49,115 nucleotides of DNA from CAISIP01 sp043759735 (GCA_043759735.1 JAYUQC010000007.1:1-49115), one strand, 5' to 3'; shown: positions 26,019-34,567, numbered from the stretch's first letter. Program-made: numbers and translations. The notes: generated by a model not told the origin, from the letters alone.

Positions 26019-27125
26019 ATGCGTGTATTCCAGATCAGTCCCGCCGGTGTCGTCGAATCGGGCCAGATTCCGACCACTGCGTTGGCCGAGGCGACGCTGT
26101 GGATTGCCTGCAGTCGCACCGAATTCGATGCCAGGCAATCCGAGCTCCAGGCGGCGCTGCAGGCACTGTGCGGCATGCAGCTGGTGGACCTGCACATCAG
26201 CGACCTGCTCAATCAGCAGTTGCCCTCGCGCTACGATTACACCGCCCAATACGACCTGCTGGTATTTCGCCGCCTTGCCACCGGCGCATTGGCCACCGAA
26301 ACCACGCCCGTGCCAATGGCCATCACCGCCCGGCCCCGGCGTTCGGGACCGCCGATCCTGCGCCGCATCGACACCAGCCCGGTCGGCTTCGCAGTATTCG
26401 ACAACCTGTTGCTCAGCGTGCATCCCGCCGACTGCGCGGTGCGGGATGCCTATGCGACCCGTTTGCTGGCCGCCGCCGAGGGGTCGCGTGAAGGCGTTGC
26501 ACGGATGCCGGCCAGCGCGGCCGACCTGATGCTGCGCATCGTGAACCAGATCGTCGACCAGTACCTGGATCTGCGGCGCGAGCTTTCGCGCCAGCTCGAC
26601 CATTGGCAGGCCGAGCTGCTGGCGCCCAACACCCGTTTCACCAACTGGAGCGCGTTGCTCGATGCGCGGCTGGCGCTACACACGCTGGACGATGTGGCCG
26701 ATGACCAGCGAACCGCCATCCAGGACTGGACCGCGTCCCTGGAGAGCTGGCCACCGGCCGCAACCAGCGCCGGCCGGCGCGAGTACGACTTGCTCAAGGT
26801 GCGCAGCCGCGACGTGCTGGAGCACATCGAACGGGTGGTGCGCCATGTGCGCCGGCTCGAACAGAATGCCGAGACCACGGTGCAGATGCATTTCAGCGCT
26901 CAGGGGCACCGCACCAACGAGATCATGCGCACCTTGACCGCGCTCACCGCCATATTTCTGCCGCTGAACCTGATCACCGGTTTTTTCGGCATGAATTTCG
27001 ACTTTCTGCCTTTGGTACACCGCCAGACCGGTATCTGGTGGGCGACCGGCATCATGTCGCTGGTGGCGCTCGGCCTGGTCGCGGTATTCTGGCGCAAACG
27101 TTACCTGGCGCACTCGAAGCGCTGA
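26019..27125 (+). CDS. corA: CorA-family divalent metal ion transporter
   Basis: A 368-aa inner-membrane channel or transporter for Mg2+, possibly Co2+, Ni2+ or Zn2+. A large cytoplasmic N-terminal domain (about 1-290) with long helices (ADLMLRIVNQIVDQYLDL, YDLLKVRSRDVLEHIERVV) precedes two C-terminal membrane helices. The signature GMN is at 324-326 (ITGFFGMNFD), at the end of the first membrane helix. The periplasmic loop is LPLVHRQTG rather than the common MPEL, so the ion cannot be called with confidence. The start at 26019 is supported by GGAG and by family length; the open frame runs 33 codons further upstream. Adjacent to, but divergent from, the GntR unit. Confidence 0.88.
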   Translation: MRVFQISPAGVVESGQIPTTALAEATLWIACSRTEFDARQSELQAALQALCGMQLVDLHISDLLNQQLPSRYDYTAQYDLLVFRRLATGALATETTPVPMAITARPRRSGPPILRRIDTSPVGFAVFDNLLLSVHPADCAVRDAYATRLLAAAEGSREGVARMPASAADLMLRIVNQIVDQYLDLRRELSRQLDHWQAELLAPNTRFTNWSALLDARLALHTLDDVADDQRTAIQDWTASLESWPPAATSAGRREYDLLKVRSRDVLEHIERVVRHVRRLEQNAETTVQMHFSAQGHRTNEIMRTLTALTAIFLPLNLITGFFGMNFDFLPLVHRQTGIWWATGIMSLVALGLVAVFWRKRYLAHSKR

Positions 27126-27132
27126 AGTTGCC

Positions 27133-27156
27133 GCGCGGGTGTGCGGCAGCCCGCGC
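27133..27156. terminator. GC-rich hairpin between convergent corA and GST genes
   Basis: A 7-bp perfect stem GCGCGGG/CCCGCGC with a 10-nt loop sits 7 bp after the corA stop and about 50 bp before the GST stop. There is no T-run on either side, so it is only a possible bidirectional 3'-end structure. Confidence 0.3.
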
Positions 27157-27206
27157 AATGGCCCTTGGCCTGCCCTTGCCGTCGCGCCCCGGCACTGTGC
27201 CCCGGA

Positions 27207-27857
27207 TCAGATGTCGTTCAGCGCCAGGCGCTCTGTCTCGAAAACCCTTTGTACTGCAGGACGATCGAGCACCCGCAGCATGTGCGGCCCCAGATGCGCA
27301 CGCTCACGGGCCGGAGCGGCCGAGAAGTTGCGCGTCCAACGGCACAGCATCAGGCAATAGGCATCGACAGCCGAATATTCCGCACCCAACAGCCACGGAC
27401 CGCCGTGACGCAACAACTCGACGTCGAGCTGGTCCAGCAGAACACCGATGCGTTCCTGCGCATGGGCCTTGAGTTCGGCAGCGCCATTGGCATTGCCCTG
27501 GTTCATCCAGCGCTCGGGATAGAAATAGCACAGCAACGCGCTTTGCAGCGTATTGGTCATCCAGACCAGCCATTTGTACCCATGCGCGCGTCCGGCACTA
27601 CCCAGCGGCGGCAACAGGTGGGCCGGCGGCGCACTGTCGCACAGATGCAGGCAAATGGCGGCGGATTCGTACAGCACCAACGGGCCGTCGACAAACACCG
27701 GTATCAACCCATTGGGATTGAGTTGCAAGTAGGCGGGTGTCTTGTGCCCCGCATTGTCACGGTCGACCAGCACCAGCTCGAAGGGCGCGCCGATCTCCTC
27801 GAGCAAGATATGCGGCGCCAAACTGGCGTTGCCTGGAAAATAATGCAGTTGACGCAT
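27207..27857 (-). CDS. Glutathione S-transferase family protein
   Basis: A cytosolic 216-aa GST fold. The N-terminal thioredoxin-like domain begins MRQLHYFPGNASLAPHILLEE, with the active-site Ser in NASLAP, and has the cis-Pro in NGLIPVF and the glutathione gamma-glutamyl-binding ESAAI pair. The C-terminal helical domain has the conserved YSAVDAYCL of the N-capping box. The chosen start is M at 27857; an ATG four codons upstream has no SD. The substrate is unknown. Convergent with corA. Confidence 0.88.
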   Translation of the reverse strand: MRQLHYFPGNASLAPHILLEEIGAPFELVLVDRDNAGHKTPAYLQLNPNGLIPVFVDGPLVLYESAAICLHLCDSAPPAHLLPPLGSAGRAHGYKWLVWMTNTLQSALLCYFYPERWMNQGNANGAAELKAHAQERIGVLLDQLDVELLRHGGPWLLGAEYSAVDAYCLMLCRWTRNFSAAPARERAHLGPHMLRVLDRPAVQRVFETERLALNDI

Positions 27858-27945
27858 TGCAAACCCCATGAATCACGGGTGCGCCGACCCGCTCGACGCA
27901 CATCGGCTCAATGTACCACCGGCCACCGGCCGATCACTCCCGCCG

Positions 27946-28890
27946 TCAGCGCAGGCCGAAAACAGCGGCGCCATTGCCCCAGGCGACCTGGTGGGCGATG
28001 TCCGGCGGCAAACCGCCCAGCCAGATCCTGTACCCCATCATCAGCTCGTCATAGCTGCTCCAGCGCTGGTTGACCCAGGTATCGGAGCCGATCAGGAACC
28101 GCTGCGGATACTTGAGCATCAGCGCGCGCCACTCGGGGCACAACAATCCGTCTGCGCAAGTCAGGCCGGGCCGGTACGACAACTCGCCCATCAGCGGCGG
28201 ATAGCGTTGCAGCAAGGCCTCGACCCGCTCCACCGTCGCCCCGCCGATGTCGGTGTGGGCCCAGATCAGGCGCAAAGGCTTGCCGCTGCTCGGCGCATGG
28301 GCCATCAAAAGATCGATCGCGACGTCATCGACATGCGCCAGTACCGCCAGCTCGTTCTGCGCCGCAAACCGTATCAGCTTGACGGCGACCGGCCCATTGG
28401 CATTGGCGCTGTCATACAAATGGAATTCGCCGATGCCGCGGTACGGGCCGCTGGCCGTACCGCGCGCCAACTCGGTCTGCACCATGGTGTAGATGGTTTC
28501 GTCGCGAAACCAGTTGTCGTAGTCGGCCCGATTGCGGTAGAGCCGGATGAACGGCACCACCGTTATGCCACTGGCGGCACTGCGCAGCGCCGCGTCGGCG
28601 CTTTGGCCGTGTGCCGCCGCCAGCGTGCGCGTGCCATCGTTGGGTCTGGAGTTGGCGAGCACGCCCTTGACACCGTTGCGCGCAAGGCGCGCCAGCACCT
28701 CGGCCGGCGGATACGGACCCGATGAGCCGTTCCAGGCCTCACTGTTGTAATGCATGTGGGCATCGAACAAGGGCCCGCTGTAGCCCTGCGCCAGGACCGC
28801 AGACTCGCCGCAGGCGCCGGCAACGATCAGCACCATCGCCAGCACCCGCAGGCGCAGACGGCGAAACAGGCGTTGGCTGGACAATTTCAT
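27946..28890 (-). CDS. Exported amidohydrolase-type TIM-barrel hydrolase
   Basis: A 314-aa protein with an N-terminal signal peptide (basic RLFRRLRLRVL, then a hydrophobic stretch to about residue 35, with a Cys in AGACGES that could be a lipobox-like site). Metal-hydrolase motifs run along the barrel: LFDAHMHYN (HxH), GEFHLYD, LAHVDD, IWAHTDIGG and a late Asp in LIGSDTW. Together these suggest a mono- or binuclear site as in amidohydrolase-related (PF04909-like) enzymes. The ATG at 28890 has GGGAG 6 nt upstream. It starts 13 bp after the stop of the truncated dienelactone hydrolase and is probably cotranscribed with it. The substrate is not identifiable. Confidence 0.78.
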   Translation of the reverse strand: MKLSSQRLFRRLRLRVLAMVLIVAGACGESAVLAQGYSGPLFDAHMHYNSEAWNGSSGPYPPAEVLARLARNGVKGVLANSRPNDGTRTLAAAHGQSADAALRSAASGITVVPFIRLYRNRADYDNWFRDETIYTMVQTELARGTASGPYRGIGEFHLYDSANANGPVAVKLIRFAAQNELAVLAHVDDVAIDLLMAHAPSSGKPLRLIWAHTDIGGATVERVEALLQRYPPLMGELSYRPGLTCADGLLCPEWRALMLKYPQRFLIGSDTWVNQRWSSYDELMMGYRIWLGGLPPDIAHQVAWGNGAAVFGLR

Positions 28891-28903
28891 CGGGTACTCC
28901 CGC

Positions 28904-29098
28904 TCATGCCAGATGACGTTCGAAGAACGCCAGGTACCCATGCTGCGCATAATCGTCTGCGACTGCACGGATATGGCTGTTGACGCCAAAAATTTCCTGG
29001 ATCACGACAACGGCTGCAGGCGCGGCCTGGATGGCGCGCGCGACACAGACCGGGCAGTCGAATCCGTCCACCGCCCTGAGTCGAGCCGTCTCCGACAT
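28904..29098 (-). pseudogene. Truncated dienelactone hydrolase (N-terminal fragment)
   Basis: The first 64 codons match the N-terminus of dienelactone hydrolase (carboxymethylenebutenolidase), notably AAVVVIQEIFGVNSHIRAVAD and the following DYAQHGYLA. The frame then stops after FFERHLA, where the family would continue for about 170-200 more residues including the catalytic Cys or Ser, Asp and His. A strong AAGGAG SD remains 8 nt before ATG 29098. The amidohydrolase gene begins 13 bp later, so a deletion or recombination joined the two. A frameshift alone is unlikely, since no downstream frame resumes the family. Probably a remnant. Confidence 0.7.
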
Positions 29099-29159
29099 GG
29101 TTGTCGCTCCTTCGGGTTGATCGGCGCCAGCGCCCCAGCGCCGCCGCCGTTTCGTCAAT

Positions 29160-29762
29160 TCACGATCCGAGCAGCTTGCGCTGCAGAAAATCGAGCCGAT
29201 CCTGGCCCCAGAATATTTCGCCGCCCACGCAATAGCTGGGCGCACCGAAAACCCCGGCGTCGATCGCGGCCTGGGTGTCGGACGCATAACGTTGCTGCAC
29301 CGACGCTTCGCATGATTGCACCAGGCGCGTCGCATCCAGCTGGTTGCGCGCCAGCAGTTCGCCGAGCACCGCCCTATCGGCGATATCGCGCTCGTCGGCC
29401 CAGACGGCCGACAACACGCCAGCGGTCAGACGCATGGCCGCATCGGGTCCGTCAGCCATATCCACGGCAATGATCAGGCGCGCTGCATCGTCGCCTTGCA
29501 CCGGAAAATGGCGCGGGTGCAGGTTCAACGGCAGTTGCGCGTGATCAGCGGATCGGCGCAGATCGACCAGGCGGTAGGCTTGTCGCTGCGCAGCCCGCTG
29601 GCGCAGCGGCAAGCCGCCCGACACTGCAAAAACCTTGGCGAAGTCCACCGGAAGGACCCGGACCGCGCAATCGGCATGCGCTGCCAGCGCCGCAAACCGC
29701 GCATGGCCCAGGTAGGTCCAGGGGCTTTGTGGCGCGAAAAAATAGTCAATGCTCTGCTTCAA
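29160..29762 (-). CDS. 2-hydroxychromene-2-carboxylate isomerase / kappa-class GST (DsbA-like fold)
   Basis: A 200-aa cytosolic protein. The N-terminal IDYFFAPQSPWTYLGH carries the catalytic Ser13 of the family, in the place of the DsbA CXXC. The C-terminal AGVFGAPSYCVGGEIFWGQDRLDFL is the other half of the thioredoxin-like fold, with its cis-Pro. The family uses glutathione; its NahD members isomerise 2-hydroxychromene-2-carboxylate during naphthalene breakdown, but many homologues act elsewhere. The start is a TTG at 29762, favoured by an AAGGAG SD with 7 nt spacing and by starting right at the first strand. The neighbouring hydrolase genes suggest an aromatic or lactone pathway; this is inference. 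Confidence 0.82.
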   Translation of the reverse strand: MKQSIDYFFAPQSPWTYLGHARFAALAAHADCAVRVLPVDFAKVFAVSGGLPLRQRAAQRQAYRLVDLRRSADHAQLPLNLHPRHFPVQGDDAARLIIAVDMADGPDAAMRLTAGVLSAVWADERDIADRAVLGELLARNQLDATRLVQSCEASVQQRYASDTQAAIDAGVFGAPSYCVGGEIFWGQDRLDFLQRKLLGS

Positions 29763-29932
29763 CCGGTGTCTCCTTGTGCTGACCCTGCCTTGCCGCGTTC
29801 ACCCGGCAATCGCCGGGCCCCACCGCTGCCAGGTTCTCGCGCAACCGCGCGGGCGCCCCCAGCATACAACGCCGGCGACGCTCGTGTATCGTGCATGCTG
29901 CAAATCCGCTAGCTCGTTTACAAGGAAGCATT

Positions 29933-30679
29933 GTGAAACCCATTGTGTTGATCACCGGCGGCTCGCGCGGCATCGGCGCCGCCACGGCCCTGCGCGCGGC
30001 CCGCGACGGTTTCGCGGTAGCCGTGAACTACGGCGCCAACGCGGCTGCCGCCGATGCGGTGGTGCACCGGATCCGGGCGCTGGGCGGCACCGCCATGGCA
30101 GTGCAGGCCGATGTGGCCGACGAGGCACAGGTGCTGGCGATGTACCGGCAGATCGACGAAACACTCGGAAAGGTCACCGCGCTGGTCAACAATGCCGGCG
30201 TGGTCGACGTCGCGGCGCGAGTCGACCAGATGGACTGGCGGCGATTGCGGCGCATGTTCGACATCAACGTGCTGGGCAGTTTCGTCTGCGCCCGCGAAGC
30301 GCTCAAGCGCATGAGCACCCGCCATGGAGGCGCAGGCGGGGCCATCGTCAATGTTTCCAGTGTCGCGGCGCGCCTGGGCGGGCCGGGCCAGTATGTGGAC
30401 TACAGTGCCTCCAAGGGCGCGATCGACACCTTTACCGTGGGGCTGGCCAAGGAGGTCGCCACCGAAGGCGTGCGCGTCAATGCGGTGCGCCCTGGGATCA
30501 TCGAGACCGAGATCCACGCGTCGGGAGGCGAACCCGAGCGGGCGCGGCAGATGGCTCCGTTGGTGCCGATGCAACGCGCCGGCAGCGCCGAGGAAGTGGC
30601 CGATGCGATCGTCTGGTTGTTGGGACCGCAGGCCAGCTATGTCACCGGCGCGATCATCGATGTGGCCGGTGGGCGCTAG
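29933..30679 (+). CDS. SDR-family NAD(P)-dependent oxidoreductase
   Basis: A 248-aa classical short-chain dehydrogenase/reductase. The Rossmann Gly motif TGGSRGIG is at 8-15, followed by an NADP-leaning basic and Asn context (VNYGAN). NNAG is at 86-89. The catalytic set is Ser142/143 in NVSSVAARLG and Tyr157/Lys161 in YSASK. The C-terminal YVTGAIIDVAGGR is typical. The start is a GTG at 29933 preceded by AAGGAAG; an upstream start would add 14 residues outside the fold. It diverges from the 2-hydroxychromene isomerase gene. The substrate is unknown, and FabG-like oxidoreduction of a 3-oxo or glucose-like substrate is possible. Confidence 0.9.
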   Translation: MKPIVLITGGSRGIGAATALRAARDGFAVAVNYGANAAAADAVVHRIRALGGTAMAVQADVADEAQVLAMYRQIDETLGKVTALVNNAGVVDVAARVDQMDWRRLRRMFDINVLGSFVCAREALKRMSTRHGGAGGAIVNVSSVAARLGGPGQYVDYSASKGAIDTFTVGLAKEVATEGVRVNAVRPGIIETEIHASGGEPERARQMAPLVPMQRAGSAEEVADAIVWLLGPQASYVTGAIIDVAGGR

Positions 30680-30688
30680 GATGAAACT

Positions 30689-30760
30689 GCCCCCACGCTC
30701 ACTGCGTTCGCTGCCCCCCATGGGGGCTGTCAGTACCTTCGGAACGGCCGGGCGGTACTG
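30689..30760 (+). repeat. Intergenic palindromic element related in architecture to the intragenic 71-nt repeats
   Basis: A 72-nt copy begins GCCCCCAC, contains CCCCC-CAT-GGGGG, and ends with a 7-bp stem CAGTACC (30731-30737) and GGTACTG (30754-30760) enclosing TTCGGAACGGCCGGGC. This matches the order and spacing of the tpsB and sulfatase units, with the third stem replaced by a different complementary pair. The first hairpin is not conserved. It sits 9 bp after the SDR stop, in the 138-bp gap before marC, and could act as a 3'-end structure. Confidence 0.6.
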
Positions 30761-30817
30761 AGATGGGTTGCGCGCACAGACACTCGAAACCGCAAACCCG
30801 ACGATCGGATCATTGAT

Positions 30818-31453
30818 ATGGACCTCAAGCCGCTCGTCACCCTGCTGGCCATCGTCAACCCATTGGCGATCGTGCCCTTTTTCATCCACTATACCCAGGG
30901 CTTTGGCCGCGAACAGCGTATCCGCACGATCTGGGTCAGTTCGTTCGGGGCCTTCGTGGTGATCGCCACCAGCGCGTTGCTCGGCCTGCAGATCCTGGAG
31001 TTCTTCAGCATTTCGCTGGCCAGTTTCCAGGTCGGTGGCGGCATGCTGCTGCTGACTTCCGCGCTCGGCATGCTCAACGCACAGCCGGCCGAGGCCCGCT
31101 CCACCGCCGATGAAATCGATGCGGCCCGGACGCGCTCGGCGGACGGGGCCAGCATCGCCGTGGTGCCGCTGACGATACCCTTGCTGACCGGGCCAGCCAC
31201 GATGTCCAGCGTGGTGATCTATGCCGAGCGCGCCAAGACATTTCCGCAACTGGCCACACTGGTCGGCTACGGCGTGGTGATCGGCCTGGCAACCGCGCTG
31301 TGTTTTGCGCTGGCACAACCAATTGCGCGTTTTCTGGGGCGCACGGGCATCAACGTGATGACGCGCCTCATGGGCCTGATACTGGCGGCGTTGTCGGTCG
31401 AGGTGATGTCGGTCGGACTGATCAAGCTGTTCCCGATTCTGGCCGGTCGTTGA
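30818..31453 (+). CDS. MarC/UPF0056 family inner-membrane protein
   Basis: A 211-aa membrane protein with six predicted helices. Family signatures are LLAIVNPLAIVPFFI at the N-terminus and, in the middle, VPLTIPLLTGPATMSSVV, followed by NVMTRLMGLILAALSVEVM. MarC is widespread; its proposed link to multiple antibiotic resistance was later withdrawn, and some relatives are annotated as NAAT transporters, so no substrate is claimed. No strong SD is visible. It is convergent with the cyclic-nucleotide-binding gene of the lipid-transport operon, 50 bp away. Confidence 0.88.
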   Translation: MDLKPLVTLLAIVNPLAIVPFFIHYTQGFGREQRIRTIWVSSFGAFVVIATSALLGLQILEFFSISLASFQVGGGMLLLTSALGMLNAQPAEARSTADEIDAARTRSADGASIAVVPLTIPLLTGPATMSSVVIYAERAKTFPQLATLVGYGVVIGLATALCFALAQPIARFLGRTGINVMTRLMGLILAALSVEVMSVGLIKLFPILAGR

Positions 31454-31503
31454 GCGGGCGAACACGGCCAAGGTGTGCGCGCCTTCTGCCCTGGGCGCAA
31501 TCG

Positions 31504-32091
31504 TCAATCCGGCGTGTAGTCGGGCTCCTGGTGCTGCAGCACCTTGACCAGCCGGTTGCTGGTGTTGCGCAAACGCTGGGCCAGCAACTGGGTGAGCTTG
31601 ACCAGAATCTTGGCGCCGATCGCCGGGTGCGACTGGATCAGGTGGGAGATCGTCTGGCGCGTCAGAACGCCGGCTCGAACATCATCGATCGCGATGCAGC
31701 TGGCGTAGCGCGGGGCCGAGTCCAGCATCGACATCTCGCCGATCGACGCACCCTCCTTGACCACTGCCAGGCGGGATGACTCGCCGGTTTCGTCGGAGCG
31801 CTTGGTCACGTCGACCGTGCCCTCGAGCAGCAGCAGCATCCATTCGCCCACCTCCCCCTCCGTGATCAGCGCCTGCCCGGCGCGCGCGCGCACGGTGGGC
31901 ATCAGGCTGCCCAGCGTGTCCGCCTCGTCGGGCGTCAGATCCTCCAGCAAGGCCGCGGTCTGGCGCCAATGTTCGCCCAGGTTGGACAGCCCCACACATA
32001 CTCCCTCGAGCTGCATGCCGGCGCGCTCGAAATGCGCGCGCAACTGCAACTCGGCCTGAGTCGGCAGTACTACCGCAGCGTGGTCAGCCAT
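31504..32091 (-). CDS. Cyclic nucleotide-binding domain protein without a DNA-binding domain
   Basis: A 195-aa protein with one CAP-type cNMP-binding domain (about 45-150). ALITEGEVGEWMLLLLEGTVDV and the phosphate-binding cassette GASIGEMSMLDSAPRYAS (Glu and Arg present) are clear. A C-terminal helical region (LVKLTQLLAQRLRNTSNRLV) follows, with no HTH of the Crp type. It may sense cAMP or cGMP, or have a degenerate pocket. Its start lies 22 bp inside the preceding lipoprotein gene, so it belongs to the mlaEFD-like operon and may modulate lipid transport. This link is inference. No SD is clear. Confidence 0.85.
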   Translation of the reverse strand: MADHAAVVLPTQAELQLRAHFERAGMQLEGVCVGLSNLGEHWRQTAALLEDLTPDEADTLGSLMPTVRARAGQALITEGEVGEWMLLLLEGTVDVTKRSDETGESSRLAVVKEGASIGEMSMLDSAPRYASCIAIDDVRAGVLTRQTISHLIQSHPAIGAKILVKLTQLLAQRLRNTSNRLVKVLQHQEPDYTPD

Positions 32092-32714
32092 TGGGCGATA
32101 TCTGACAGCAGCAAATCCGAGGCAGCGGTCAAGGCGCGTGCGCCACCGGCCGCATCCGGGCTCGGTGCCGGGCGCTGCGCGACAAAGCTGCGCTGGGCCA
32201 ACAGCCGATCGCCGCCCGCCGCGGGCAGCACCACGGTGGCATTGACCCGCACCAGGCCGACACTGGCATCGGGCGCATCGAACACCTGGCTGAATTCTTC
32301 GAGTTCGAGCTGCAGCTGACGCGCGGGCTGCGCTCCCGGACGCAGCCCATCACCTTCACGCAACACCGCATGGTGCTGGCCAAGGGTTTCGCGCAGACGC
32401 TGACGCAGCAATTGGGCCGGCGGCATGCTCCAGCGTGCCTGCGCATACGGCAGCAGCTGCTGCGCATCGGCATAGGCCAGCCGGTACAGCATGGCCGTGC
32501 TGTCCAACGCACTGGCCGCCTCCACCTCGCCGAGCCGGATCGCAGGCCGGTCCGTCGGACCCACTGCGGCCGGATTGCTACGTTCGCCGGGTCCGAAGTC
32601 GTACACCACCGAACGCACGGGCTTTTCCAGCATGCTGCAGGCTCCCAGCGTCAGGCAGCACGCCAGCAGCCACAGCCGCAGGGTCAAGGGAGCGGCAGGT
32701 CGGGTCCGGGTCAT
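32070..32714 (-). CDS. ABC-type transport auxiliary lipoprotein (PqiC/ABC_trans_aux type)
   Basis: A 214-aa outer-membrane lipoprotein. The signal peptide ends in the lipobox LGAC with Cys26 as lipidation site; Ser follows at +2, so outer-membrane sorting is expected. The core begins YDFGPGE and includes RPAIRLGEVEAASALDSTAMLYRLAYADAQQL, with the Tyr-Arg-Leu-Ala-Tyr typical of this family, which pairs with MCE proteins. The start overlaps the mlaD stop as ATGA, so translation is coupled. It probably accepts or docks the MlaD-like hexamer at the outer membrane; the path and direction of lipid flow are unknown. Confidence 0.88.
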   Translation of the reverse strand: MTRTRPAAPLTLRLWLLACCLTLGACSMLEKPVRSVVYDFGPGERSNPAAVGPTDRPAIRLGEVEAASALDSTAMLYRLAYADAQQLLPYAQARWSMPPAQLLRQRLRETLGQHHAVLREGDGLRPGAQPARQLQLELEEFSQVFDAPDASVGLVRVNATVVLPAAGGDRLLAQRSFVAQRPAPSPDAAGGARALTAASDLLLSDIAQWLTTLR

Positions 32715-33751
32715 GGCTTGCCTTTCGTTGCGGCAAATCCGGGCTCGCCCGGTCCGGGCGCTATCGGGCCGTTGCCAAATATCAGGGACTGTGGGTTGTC
32801 GCCGACCGCACTGACCGCACGATTGACCTGGCGCGCCGCACGTGTGGCCTCATCACTGGTGCGGTTCAGGCGCGGCAGGGTGCTGGCATTGAACGCCTTG
32901 CCCGCCTCGGTCAACGCCACGGCACCATGAGTCAGCGCGGCCGCACCTTCGCTCATCCGCTCCACCGGTCCGCCCTTGGCGTTGAGCCGCTCGGCCAGCG
33001 ACGTGAACGCACTGGCGGTGGTCTTGAATTCGGCTACGGTCTGGTCGATGCCACCGGCGGTGTTTTGCAGGGTTTTGAGCGCGGAGGTCGCATCGTCAAC
33101 GAATCGGGGAATATTCACCCGCTGCGGCCCGAGCTGGGCATTGAGCACATTGTCGATATTGACTGACAAGGTCTGCATCCGATCGGACATCTTCTGAACG
33201 CTGGCTGCGGCCTGGCCAAAACCATCGATCGTGGCCATCAACTGCTTCTGGTTCTGCGGTGCCAACAGCTGGTTGATGCGCTCGCTGGTCTGCTCCAGGC
33301 GGGTCAGTATCGCCACACCCTGGTCGGACAATCTGGAGAACAGGCTGGCTCGCATGGGTATGCGTGCCGGCCGCGATTCGCTTGTGACCAGGGGTGTCTT
33401 GTCCTCACCCGCATCATCGAGCTGCACGAACGCCAGGCCGGTGACACCCTGGAAGCCCAGGGTCGCAAATGTGGCCGCCGTGATGGGCGCAGACTCGTCC
33501 AGAGCGATGCGTACCAGTACGTTGCCGATCGCATGGGGATCAAAACCGATGTTCACCACCTTGCCCACCGCGACACCCTTGTAGCGCACCGCCGCCTGCG
33601 ACTGCAGGCCGTTGACTGCTTCGGGGCTGGAGATCTCGTACACCCGGTGTTGGCCGGTGTCGCGGGTCAACCATACCGCCATCGCTATCAACATGGCCGA
33701 CACCACCAACACAAAGAGGCCGGCCGCCAGTGCGTGCGCCTTGTTTTCCAT
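32711..33751 (-). CDS. mlaD: MlaD/MCE-domain phospholipid-transport protein
   Basis: A 346-aa inner-membrane-anchored MCE protein. One N-terminal helix (about 7-29) precedes an MCE domain (about 38-115: VYEISSPEAVNGLQSQAAVRYKGVAVGKV, GVTGLAFVQL). A long helical or coiled region follows (about 150-310), with repeated Asn, Gln and Thr-rich heptad-like segments, and a proline-rich tail. It forms hexameric lipid-conducting rings in known systems. The SD is AAAGG and the ATG 33751, 12 bp after the ATPase gene stop. At 346 aa it is longer than E. coli MlaD (about 180), which suggests a longer periplasmic tube. Confidence 0.88.
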   Translation of the reverse strand: MENKAHALAAGLFVLVVSAMLIAMAVWLTRDTGQHRVYEISSPEAVNGLQSQAAVRYKGVAVGKVVNIGFDPHAIGNVLVRIALDESAPITAATFATLGFQGVTGLAFVQLDDAGEDKTPLVTSESRPARIPMRASLFSRLSDQGVAILTRLEQTSERINQLLAPQNQKQLMATIDGFGQAAASVQKMSDRMQTLSVNIDNVLNAQLGPQRVNIPRFVDDATSALKTLQNTAGGIDQTVAEFKTTASAFTSLAERLNAKGGPVERMSEGAAALTHGAVALTEAGKAFNASTLPRLNRTSDEATRAARQVNRAVSAVGDNPQSLIFGNGPIAPGPGEPGFAATKGKP

Positions 33752-33763
33752 ACGACAACCTTT

Positions 33764-34567
33764 CTACACCGCGAACGGATATTCGCGCAACAACTCCATT
33801 GCACGCTGCCCGCGTTCGCCCAGGAAAAAATCATGGATGAACGGATGCGGATACGCGATCACGTCCTTGGGTGCACCATGCACGATCACACGTTTGTCGG
33901 CCAGCACCGCAACCCGGGTGCTCAGCTCGTATAACGTATCGAGATCATGCGTGACCATGACCACCGTCAGGCGCAGCTCGCGGTGCAGCGAACGGATCAG
34001 CGCGCAGAACGCATCGGCGCTGTCCGGATCCAGGCCCGCCGTGGGCTCGTCCAACAGCAGCAGCGGCGGATCCATGATCAGCGCGCGCGCCAGAGCCACC
34101 CGCTTGATCATGCCACCGGATAGATCGGACGGCATCTTGTGGGCGTGGATCACGTCGAGCCCGACCATCTGCAGCTTGACCAGCGCAGCGTCCCGAATCA
34201 AATCGTCCGGCAGCTGCTTGAGCTCGCGCAAGGGAAACGCGATGTTGTCGAGCACGCTGAACGCGGAAAAAAGCGCCCCGTGCTGGAACAACATGCCGAC
34301 CCGGCTGGCAGCGCCTGCATCCGACAACTGGTCGGCCGGCCGGCCCAGCACCGACACCGAGCCGCGCGCCGGCGTTTCCAGCCCGAGTATGGTGCGCAGC
34401 ATCACCGTCTTGCCGCTGCCCGAGCCACCCACGAGCGACACCAGTTCTCCGCGCTCGATGTGCAGGTTCAGGTTCTCATGCACGACGATCTCTCGCCCGG
34501 CGACCCGGAACATGGACCACAGGTTGTGGATCTCGACCACGCCGGGCGATGACGAGGATTGGCTCAT
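33764..34567 (-). CDS. mlaF: MlaF-like ABC transporter ATPase
   Basis: A 267-aa ATPase that powers MlaE-type lipid transport. Walker A GGSGSGKT is at 47-54, the Q-loop in GMLFQHGALF, the ABC signature LSGGM at 149-153, Walker B LLLLDEPTAGLDP with Asp173-Glu174, and the switch His in VMVTHDL. The start M at 34567 overlaps the permease stop as ATGA; the open frame extends 101 codons upstream only as a shadow of that gene. All catalytic residues are present. Confidence 0.93.
   Translation of the reverse strand: MSQSSSSPGVVEIHNLWSMFRVAGREIVVHENLNLHIERGELVSLVGGSGSGKTVMLRTILGLETPARGSVSVLGRPADQLSDAGAASRVGMLFQHGALFSAFSVLDNIAFPLRELKQLPDDLIRDAALVKLQMVGLDVIHAHKMPSDLSGGMIKRVALARALIMDPPLLLLDEPTAGLDPDSADAFCALIRSLHRELRLTVVMVTHDLDTLYELSTRVAVLADKRVIVHGAPKDVIAYPHPFIHDFFLGERGQRAMELLREYPFAV

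Noticed and set aside
29918..31507. A 529-codon leftward open frame across the SDR and marC genes
   Set aside because: Both sense genes have clear family motifs. The antisense frame has none and passes through the intergenic palindromic element.
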